Positions 58,538 to 64,000 of a stretch of 64,000 nucleotides of DNA are shown piece after piece. Under the pieces are notes generated by a model. It saw only the letters and a list, made by a program, of their open reading frames with translations, ran no database searches and was not told the DNA's origin. The stretch is from assembly GCA_902363145.1 (NCBI GenBank), contig CABIZB010000008.1:1-64000 (forward strand), given 5' to 3'. Position 1 is the stretch's first letter. Each line of letters starts with the position of its first letter. Origin of the DNA: Oscillospiraceae bacterium (GTDB taxonomy: Bacteria; Bacillota; Clostridia; Oscillospirales; Ruminococcaceae). The translations under genes were made by a program, and so were the position numbers.

Positions 58538-58891
58538 ATGGCAAAAAGACCAGTACCGAAATACGATTTCAAGGCTTTTGGGGCAGCGATAAAGGCGGCG
58601 CGGACAGGGCGCAAGGAGAGCCGCAAGAAAGTGAGCGACGAAATGTTTATCTCGCCGCGCTACCTTGCGAACATTGAGAACAAGGGGCAGCACCCAAGTT
58701 TACAGATTTTCTTTGAGCTTATGCTCCGCTACAATATATCCGTAGACCAGTTTCTTTTGGAAACGCCGCCAGAGAAGAACACGCAGCGGCGGCAGCTTGA
58801 CGCGCTTCTTGACGGTATGAGCGATACAGGCATACGGATTGTGAGCGCAACGGCAAAGGAGATAGCGGAAGTCGAAACAGAGGGCAGATAA
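58538..58891 (+). CDS. XRE-family helix-turn-helix regulator
   Basis: This 117-residue protein has an N-terminal HTH_3 domain (FGAAIKAARTGRKESRKKVS, FISPRYLANIENKGQHPSLQ) and a helical C-terminus. It has the GC-rich codon use of the element 3 backbone. It is divergent from the cargo operon and upstream of the oriT. It may regulate the mobilisation genes. Confidence 0.85.
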   Translation: MAKRPVPKYDFKAFGAAIKAARTGRKESRKKVSDEMFISPRYLANIENKGQHPSLQIFFELMLRYNISVDQFLLETPPEKNTQRRQLDALLDGMSDTGIRIVSATAKEIAEVETEGR

Positions 58892-58925
58892 GAAGTGTCC
58901 GTCAGAATTGAATAAGGTTTAGAGA

Positions 58926-58964
58926 GCGTTGTAATCTTTTTTTGAGGATTGCAGCGTTTTTCTT
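58926..58964 (+). terminator. Terminator after the XRE gene
   Basis: CGTTGTAATC pairs with GATTGCAGCG (two G-T pairs) across a T-rich loop, followed by TTTTTCTTTT. Confidence 0.6.
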
Positions 58965-59028
58965 TTGCGGAAGTTTGGCAAAACCGGGCATAGCTCCGTA
59001 GTAAGGCATAAGGGATAAAAACATTCGT

Positions 59029-59120
59029 AGCAAGCATAGGAAGCGGGTACCCACTTCCGTATTTTCCCCTCCCGCGCTGCGGCGCGTCGGTTGAAAATTG
59101 CTTGTTGGGAAGTGTCCCAA
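59029..59120. other. Candidate origin of transfer of element 3
   Basis: AAGC, then GAAGCGGGTACCCACTTCCG (about 59040-59060), a GC-rich hairpin and TTGGGA-agtg-TCCCAA (59105-59120) lie in this order before mobC. The order and key bases match the oriT of element 2 read on the minus strand. Confidence 0.75.
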
Positions 59121-59152
59121 ACCCTCGGAACGGAAAGGAAAGGAGCGAATAC

Positions 59153-59482
59153 ATGAACGGACGCAAAAGAACGGTGCAAATCAAATTCAGAGTGACGGAA
59201 GCGGAACGGGATTTAATACTGGAAAAAATGAAGCTCGTACCCACCCGGAACATGGCGGCATATCTGCGGAAGATTGCCATTGACGGGTATATCATTCAGA
59301 TAGACCATGCCGATATAAAGGCAATGACCGCAGAGATACAGAAAATCGGTGTCAACGTCAACCAGATAGCACGCCGCGTAAACGCGACGGGGAACGCATA
59401 CCAAGAGGACATAGAGGAAATAAAGGGGGTGCTTGCGGAAATATGGCGGTTACAAAGATTAAGCCTATTAAAAGCACTCTAA
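59153..59482 (+). CDS. mobC: MobC-type relaxosome protein of element 3
   Basis: ATG 59153 after AAAGGAG gives 109 residues. It has a ribbon-helix-helix-like start (VQIKFRVTEAERDLILEKMK) and the MobC motif KIGVNVNQIARRVNATGNAY. It overlaps the relaxase start by 40 bp. The longer ORF from 59102 runs through the oriT and lacks a ribosome site. Confidence 0.87.
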   Translation: MNGRKRTVQIKFRVTEAERDLILEKMKLVPTRNMAAYLRKIAIDGYIIQIDHADIKAMTAEIQKIGVNVNQIARRVNATGNAYQEDIEEIKGVLAEIWRLQRLSLLKAL

Positions 59483-60789
59483 GCAAAGCCCTTGACTATA
59501 TCGAAAACCCGGACAAGACGGACGGAAAAATGCTTGTGTCCTCTTTCGGCTGCTCCTATGAAACGGCAGATATTGAATTTGAATATACCTTGTCCCAAGC
59601 ACTCCAAAAGGGGAACAATTTAGCCTTTCATCTGATACAGTCCTTTGAGCCGGGGGAAGTCGATTATCAGAAAGCCCATGAAATCGGAAAGCAGCTTGCC
59701 GACGCGGTAACAAAGGGGCAGCATGAATATGTACTCACGACGCACATTGACAAAGGACACGTCCACAATCACATTATTTTCTGCGCCGTAAATTTCGTAG
59801 ACCACCGCAAATATAATTCCAACAAAAGGAGCTATTACGGCATACGGAACATGAGCGACAAGCTGTGTCGGGAAAATGGCTTGTCCGTCGTCGTTCCCGG
59901 CAAGGGCAGCAAGGGAAAGAGCTATGCGGAGTACCAGGCAGAAAAGACGGGTACAAGTTGGAAAGGCAAGCTAAAGATTGCCGTTGACGCGCTTATCCCC
60001 CAAGTTTCCAGTTTTGAGGAATTGTTGCAGCGGTTACAGGCGGCGGGCTATGAGATAAAGCCGGGGAAATATGTGTCATGCCGCGCCCCCGGACAGGAAC
60101 GCTTCACCCGTCTTAAAACCCTCGGCGCGGATTATACAGAGGAAGCCATAAGGGAACGGATAGCGGGCAGACGGGCAAAGGCGGCGAAAGCCCCCAGAGA
60201 GCAGCGCGGCGTTTCGCTGCTTATCGACATTGAGAACAGTATCAAGGCGGCGCAGAGTAAGGGCTATGAACAGTGGGCGAAAATCCACAATCTGAAACAG
60301 GCAGCAAAGACCATGAATTTCTTGACGGAACATAAGATTGAACAGTACGCGGATTTAGTCAGCCGGATTGAAGAAATGGCAGCGGAAAGCGGACAGGCGG
60401 CAGACGCATTGAAGGACGCGGAAAAGCGGCTTGCGGACATGGCGGTGCTTATCAAGAATGTTTCCACCTACCAAAAGACAAAGCCCGTCTATGACGCATA
60501 CCGCAAGGCAAGGAACAGGGAGAAGTACCGCGCCGGACAGGAACAGGCGATTATCCTACATGAAGCCGCCGCAAGGTCGCTGAAAGCGGCGGGCATTGCA
60601 AAGCTCCCGAACCTTGCCGCGCTGCAATCGGAATATGAAGCCCTCCAAGCGCAGAAAGAAGCCCTTTATGCCGACTATGGGAAGCTGAAAAAGAAAGTCC
60701 GGGAATACGATATTATCAAGCAGAACATTGACAGCATTTTACAGGCAGACAGGCAGCCGGAACGGGAAAAGGGAACAGAGCGCGGATAA
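59443..60789 (+). CDS. MobP-type relaxase of element 3
   Basis: This 448-residue protein starts MAVTKIKPIKSTLSKALDYI and has the histidine triad TTHIDKGHVHNHIIFCAVN (about residues 101-119). The C-terminal half is coiled coil. It is the same family and nearly the same length as the element 2 relaxase, but is GC-rich and clearly diverged. It acts at the oriT just upstream. Confidence 0.9.
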   Translation: MAVTKIKPIKSTLSKALDYIENPDKTDGKMLVSSFGCSYETADIEFEYTLSQALQKGNNLAFHLIQSFEPGEVDYQKAHEIGKQLADAVTKGQHEYVLTTHIDKGHVHNHIIFCAVNFVDHRKYNSNKRSYYGIRNMSDKLCRENGLSVVVPGKGSKGKSYAEYQAEKTGTSWKGKLKIAVDALIPQVSSFEELLQRLQAAGYEIKPGKYVSCRAPGQERFTRLKTLGADYTEEAIRERIAGRRAKAAKAPREQRGVSLLIDIENSIKAAQSKGYEQWAKIHNLKQAAKTMNFLTEHKIEQYADLVSRIEEMAAESGQAADALKDAEKRLADMAVLIKNVSTYQKTKPVYDAYRKARNREKYRAGQEQAIILHEAAARSLKAAGIAKLPNLAALQSEYEALQAQKEALYADYGKLKKKVREYDIIKQNIDSILQADRQPEREKGTERG

Positions 60790-60852
60790 GGATAGCAAAA
60801 TCCCCGCCGCTGTGCTATGATAGGGCTATCAAAAAGCAGAGGAGCGTTGAGC

Positions 60853-61104
60853 ATGGAAAACCAGAAAATGCCGGAATATGAAACCATACGCGCCGCCGTT
60901 GCCGGGGAAAAATGGGCGGTGGAGAAAGTCGTGGAGTGCTACAAGGACGAAATCGACAGGCTATCGACGGTAGCGGTCAGACAGCCGGACGGAAGCACGA
61001 AACAGGAAATCAACGAAGATATGCGCCAGTCCATCACAAAGAAGCTGATAGAAGCCCTCCCGCAGTTCCCGCTTGAAGAAATGGAAAAGGGAAATGTCAG
61101 ATAG
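60853..61104 (+). CDS. HTH_16-like small regulator
   Basis: ATG 60853 after GAGGAG gives 83 residues. The pattern YETIRAAVAGEKWAVEKVVE, then INEDMRQSITKKLIEALPQF, matches the conjugative transposon helix-turn-helix domain seen at 55772-56032. It follows the relaxase gene and ends before a strong terminator. Confidence 0.75.
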   Translation: MENQKMPEYETIRAAVAGEKWAVEKVVECYKDEIDRLSTVAVRQPDGSTKQEINEDMRQSITKKLIEALPQFPLEEMEKGNVR

Positions 61105-61115
61105 GCAAAAAAAGA

Positions 61116-61160
61116 ACAGGGCGCGGAAGCCAGTATATGACTTCCGCGCCCTGTCTTTTT
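61116..61160 (+). terminator. Terminator after the mobilisation genes
   Basis: ACAGGGCGCGGAAG and CTTCCGCGCCCTGT form a 14-bp GC-rich stem, followed by CTTTTT. Confidence 0.9.
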
Positions 61161-61181
61161 ATGGGTGCTGTTTTCGTGAAT

Positions 61182-61293
61182 GTTACGCAGTAGAACGCCA
61201 TTTTTGGGGGTAAAGGTATAAAGTATCGCCTATCCGATTTTCACGCCCGGAAAGCCCTGTAAATCAAGGGATTTTCCGCGCCTACTGCGTAAC
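61182..61293. repeat. 12-bp inverted repeat around a small spacer
   Basis: GTTACGCAGTAG (61182-61193) and CTACTGCGTAAC (61282-61293) are exact complements 88 bp apart. The right arm overlaps the stop of the cysteine-rich VLP gene. The spacer has no gene. Confidence 0.6.
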
Positions 61294-61647
61294 AGGGGCG
61301 CGTCTTTTCCTCATGCGCTCGGCGGCTTGTCTGCGGGTGATACGTTTCCGGCAGACGGGGCAGTATTTGACACTGTTAGAGGTTGACGCAAAGAACGCGC
61401 CGCACTCGGTACATTTCTTCTTATCCCCTGTCTGGTAAAGCTCCGCATAAAGCAGCCTGTCGGCGGGAAGCACCGCAACCCGGAACCACTTGCAGAGAAG
61501 CGAATAGGAAATGAGCTGCGGACATACGCACTCGTCCCCGTCGTCCAGTAAGATACAGTTCCCGTTATCATAATTGCAGCACGTCCGGCGCACAAGGGCG
61601 TTGACTTTCCGGCTCTGGGGCGGCGTCAGCCGCTTAACCCCGTTCAT
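61282..61647 (-). CDS. Cysteine-rich VLP protein
   Basis: This 121-residue protein has a first Cys cluster (RRTCCNYDNGNCILLDDGDE, CVCPQ) and a C-terminal zinc ribbon (KKCTECGAFFAS ... YCPVCRKR) ending in a basic helix. This is the cysteine-rich VLP family, which accompanies TTRAP in conjugative transposons. It overlaps TTRAP by 4 bp. The function is unknown. Confidence 0.85.
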   Translation of the reverse strand: MNGVKRLTPPQSRKVNALVRRTCCNYDNGNCILLDDGDECVCPQLISYSLLCKWFRVAVLPADRLLYAELYQTGDKKKCTECGAFFASTSNSVKYCPVCRKRITRRQAAERMRKRRAPVTQ

Positions 61648-61850
61648 ACTTCATCAGCGGCGTAAATGGGAAGCTCTGCAAATTCCGCTTCGGTCAAAGC
61701 GTCCACTTTGGAAAGGGTGCGCTTTGCAAGCTCCCGCATATCCGCGTCCATGTAGGGCAGCGCGGCGTTGACATTCTCAATCAAAGCCCGCTTGCCGCCC
61801 TCGTTGTAAATGCTCAAAAGGTTTGTTTCTTCAACAGTCAGTCTAATCAT
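61644..61850 (-). CDS. Transposon-transfer assisting protein (TTRAP)
   Basis: I start at the ATG complementing 61848-61850, six bases after GGAGGT, giving 68 residues. The sequence MIRLTVEETNLLSIYNEGGK, then ALPYMDADMRELAKRTLSKV, is characteristic of TTRAP. These small helical proteins raise transfer of conjugative transposons by an unknown route. It sits between the cysteine-rich VLP gene and a large accessory gene, with overlaps on both sides. Confidence 0.88.
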   Translation of the reverse strand: MIRLTVEETNLLSIYNEGGKRALIENVNAALPYMDADMRELAKRTLSKVDALTEAEFAELPIYAADEV

Positions 61851-61852
61851 GC

Positions 61853-62806
61853 TCATACCTCCATATCGTGATTTTTTGTTTTTGCCGCCGCCTTTTTCGG
61901 GGCGGTCTTTGCCTTGTCTGCTTTAAGCTGCGCCCGGATAGAGGGGCGGGGCTTCCTTATCTCCCTGTCCCGGTTCTCCCCCTTGTCAATCAGCGCATAC
62001 GTCCCATGTCTGCCCTCGATTTTGGAAAAGGAAAGGGTCTTGTAGGGCAGCATGGAGAAAAGGCGGTCAGTGTCCTTTGTGGCTGCAAGCCGCATGAACG
62101 CCGGGGAAAGCTCTGCCATGAAATGGGTCTTGTTCGGGCTGTTCGGCTCGTAATGCCGCTTCATTTCCCGCACAATGCGCCGCGCTTCCGTTTCAATCAG
62201 CCCGTCCCGCAAAGCGGCAATATGCGCCTTGAAATCCCTCGGCGAAAGCTGCTCCCGGCTGCGCCGTTCTTCCTGTAAGAGCGATTGCAGCGCGTCCGGG
62301 TCGTTGGGTACGGCTTCAAAGCGTTCAAATTTCCCAAGCTGCGGGTCTGGGGTTCCGTCAAAATATCTCCCGGCTTCCTGTACCCTTTCCTCATGCTCAT
62401 AAATCAGCTTCACCGTATCGGCGGGCAGCTCCTTTTCCTTGACGCGCTCATAATGTTTAGAGTAGTCCAGTTCGTACAGATTGCCCTTGATTTTCCCGCG
62501 CTCCTTTCCCGTCAGCTCGATTGCATAGGCAAGAACGCGGTCGCTTGTCTGCTCCATGTAGAAACGCCATGTGTTGTGGGGCGCGGTGTCTTTGAGGAAA
62601 ACGTCGCGCTCCCGGAAACAGTGCGTCCCGGACGGGCGGCAGAACCACAAAAGTGTTTTGTCCTCCCTGTGGGGGCTTGCCGCCGCCTTTGCGATAATCT
62701 CTTTGTCAATGTCTAAGTCGCTCTGGTAAAAGCCTGTGTTCTGCTTCATAATCGCTTCAAGGGAAGCAAACAAATCCATGTTTTCAAATTTGCTCTGTTC
62801 CGGCAT
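61853..62806 (-). CDS. ICE accessory protein, unrecognised
   Basis: This 317-residue protein is charged throughout, with an N-terminal globular part (LLWFCRPSGTHCFRERDVFL) and a basic C-terminus ending RPSIRAQLKADKAKTAPKKA. The RPSIRAQLKADK motif is shared with the next protein (KPSIRAQLRADKEKAQKKNA), so the two carry a common tail. GGAAAGGAG precedes the start. I cannot name a function. Confidence 0.65.
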   Translation of the reverse strand: MPEQSKFENMDLFASLEAIMKQNTGFYQSDLDIDKEIIAKAAASPHREDKTLLWFCRPSGTHCFRERDVFLKDTAPHNTWRFYMEQTSDRVLAYAIELTGKERGKIKGNLYELDYSKHYERVKEKELPADTVKLIYEHEERVQEAGRYFDGTPDPQLGKFERFEAVPNDPDALQSLLQEERRSREQLSPRDFKAHIAALRDGLIETEARRIVREMKRHYEPNSPNKTHFMAELSPAFMRLAATKDTDRLFSMLPYKTLSFSKIEGRHGTYALIDKGENRDREIRKPRPSIRAQLKADKAKTAPKKAAAKTKNHDMEV

Positions 62807-62809
62807 GGG

Positions 62810-64000
62810 TCAGCTCCTTTCCAAGTCCTGTGACTTCTGCTTTGCGTTTTTCTTCTGTGCCTTTTCCTTGTCGGCTCTAAGCTGCGCCCGGATAGAGGGT
62901 TTCTTTTCCGGCTTCGCTCCCTTGCCGCGCTCCTTGTCGGCTTTGACAGCGTTAGCCAGGTCAACAAGGGAAATCTGCTCGCCCGCCTTTACCTTTGCTT
63001 CCAGTTCGTCAACGGTGGGGGTGTTGTTGATGATACCGTCAATCATGTTCCCGTTCTGCTCTGTGGTCTGCTCGGCGGTTTTCAAGGGATTGTCCCGCTG
63101 CGCCTGTTCTGCGGCAACGGCAAACGCCCGCGTCCCATTCCCCATAATCAGATACTTTCCGTCGTCCGACTGGTGGTGAAAGCCATATCCGGCGGCTTCT
63201 ATCTGCTCCCGGCTCATGGCGGTCACATGGAAAGTCCCCCTCGGTGTCTTGACAGTTTCGCCCGTTTCCAAGTCGTCCGGGGTAAGCTGCTTTTGCTCCT
63301 GTAAAAACTCCGGCACTTCCCGAAAACCTACACTGTCAACGAAATGCGCCGCGTCCTGTCCGTCCTGATGAAGCACTACCACGTCGGAAACGGAAAGGCT
63401 GTGTCCCTTAAAATCTTTGGGGTGGTCGATATTGAAACAGGTGTAAATATCTTCAAGGGAAGTTTCCGGCGCAAGGGGCGCGGAATAGACAAGCTCATAG
63501 TTCGCCCTGTCAACCACATTTCCCGCCGCCTGCAGGCGGTCGTATGGCTCAAAGCGGAAATCCCTTGTTTCGTCCCCGCCCTTTATCTGGTAAATGGAAA
63601 AGGTGTCTTTGTCCTGTCCGGCGGTCTGCGCCGTTTCCTGTGCCTTTGCGTAAAGCTGCTTCACGTCGCCCTCGGTCAGCTCGCCGCTTTTGAGCTGCCC
63701 CATAAGCTCGCGGCATTTCTCCGGCGTTCCCGTATAAAGCACGTCGCCCATTTTCGCCCGCCCGTTCTCCTGTGTCACATAGGCTTGCAAGAGGTAGCTG
63801 TTTTCCCGGCTGTCGCTGTAAAGGTTCCGGCGCACTCTGTAAATCGTTTCCGGGGTAAAGGCTTCTTTCGGGGCTGCGCCCGCTTTTTCCTGTGCGCCGG
63901 ATTTTCCCGGTGCGGCTGCTTCCGGCTCCGGCTTCTCCGGCGCGGCTTCCTGTCCCTCTCTGGTGGGCTGCTCCTGTCCGGCGGTCTGCTCCTTGTCCTG
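62810..64000 (-). CDS. YodL/DUF4316 accessory protein (5' partial)
   Basis: The frame stays open to the right edge, so the N-terminus is outside; GTG 63835 is internal. The visible part has a proline/alanine-rich stretch near the edge. A YodL-like region follows (FSIYQIKGGDETRDFRFEPY, VYSAPLAPETSLEDIY, DVVVLHQDG), then a DUF4316-like part and the basic tail KPSIRAQLRADK shared with the neighbour. Such proteins accompany the mobilisation genes of Tn1549-like elements, with unknown role. Confidence 0.75.
   Translation of the reverse strand, partial: QDKEQTAGQEQPTREGQEAAPEKPEPEAAAPGKSGAQEKAGAAPKEAFTPETIYRVRRNLYSDSRENSYLLQAYVTQENGRAKMGDVLYTGTPEKCRELMGQLKSGELTEGDVKQLYAKAQETAQTAGQDKDTFSIYQIKGGDETRDFRFEPYDRLQAAGNVVDRANYELVYSAPLAPETSLEDIYTCFNIDHPKDFKGHSLSVSDVVVLHQDGQDAAHFVDSVGFREVPEFLQEQKQLTPDDLETGETVKTPRGTFHVTAMSREQIEAAGYGFHHQSDDGKYLIMGNGTRAFAVAAEQAQRDNPLKTAEQTTEQNGNMIDGIINNTPTVDELEAKVKAGEQISLVDLANAVKADKERGKGAKPEKKPSIRAQLRADKEKAQKKNAKQKSQDLERS

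Noticed and set aside
62285..63179. Plus-strand ORFs opposite the accessory genes at the right end
   Set aside because: GC-driven shadows of the minus-strand genes, which form a tightly overlapping, family-supported series.

Overview
The window is almost entirely mobile DNA from a low-to-mid GC Gram-positive anaerobe. The best guess is a gut Clostridia member (Oscillospiraceae or Lachnospiraceae type), based on AGGAGG ribosome sites, TTGACA-17-TATAAT promoters, and the families present: Maff2, PrgI, DUF4315, DUF4366, TnpW, TTRAP, the cysteine-rich VLP protein and TnpX/TndX-type serine recombinases. No rRNA, tRNA, CRISPR array or housekeeping operon was recognised. I read three elements nested or abutting. 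Element 1 (1 to about 1634, GC-rich) supplies the right end of a Tn4451-like transposon: a toprim/AAA ATPase and TnpW. It abuts the middle of a virD4 coupling-protein gene of element 2. Element 2 (about 1635 to 53290) is a large integrative conjugative element (ICE). Element 3 (about 53290 to beyond 64000, GC-rich) interrupts element 2's own serine recombinase gene after about 60 codons.

Element 2 layout. 1.6-11.3 kb is a type IV secretion operon: virD4 remnant, Maff2, TrbL/VirB6, PrgI/VirB3, VirB4, a large membrane protein, DUF4315, DUF4366. 11.4-28.6 kb is DNA processing: topoisomerase III, cytosine methyltransferase plus PAPS-reductase-like ATPase, toprim protein, and a 2972-residue methylase/SNF2 helicase. 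A TnpV-like gene is overprinted in another frame of that helicase. 28.7-34.9 kb holds an ECF sigma/anti-sigma pair, then small secreted proteins, three of them in cassettes that share the same leader DNA and the same signal peptide. 35.0-40.6 kb is an AT-rich two-gene module (metallo-beta-lactamase fold protein plus trypsin-STAND ATPase) resembling AVAST type 1 antiviral systems, bracketed by a 51-bp direct repeat. 40.7-43.8 kb holds a ribbon-helix-helix gene, two related small genes behind duplicated promoters, and a DUF4143 ATPase. 43.9-49.6 kb is a leftward maintenance operon with ParA and ParB. 49.8-53.3 kb is the relaxase, MobC, oriT, a sigma-like regulator, a TnpW-like protein and the truncated recombinase.

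The most striking non-genic signal is a 17-bp palindrome, TGTGTCACSGTGACACA. It occurs about ten times between 2.7 and 48.1 kb, and each copy lies within about 20 bp of a stop codon. I propose it as the binding site of the element's own ParB-like protein. Other candidates are a convergent small RNA at 47.8 kb, a promoter with an operator in its spacer present in two copies, and three 34-bp repeats in the leader of the DUF4143 gene.

Element 3 carries its recombinase, regulators, a lower-GC cargo (cysteine-rich KTR protein plus an RlmN/Cfr-family 23S rRNA methyltransferase behind an attenuator-type leader), an oriT, MobC and relaxase, and accessory genes that run off the right edge. Functions are inferred by recognising motifs in the translated sequence; no database search was run.
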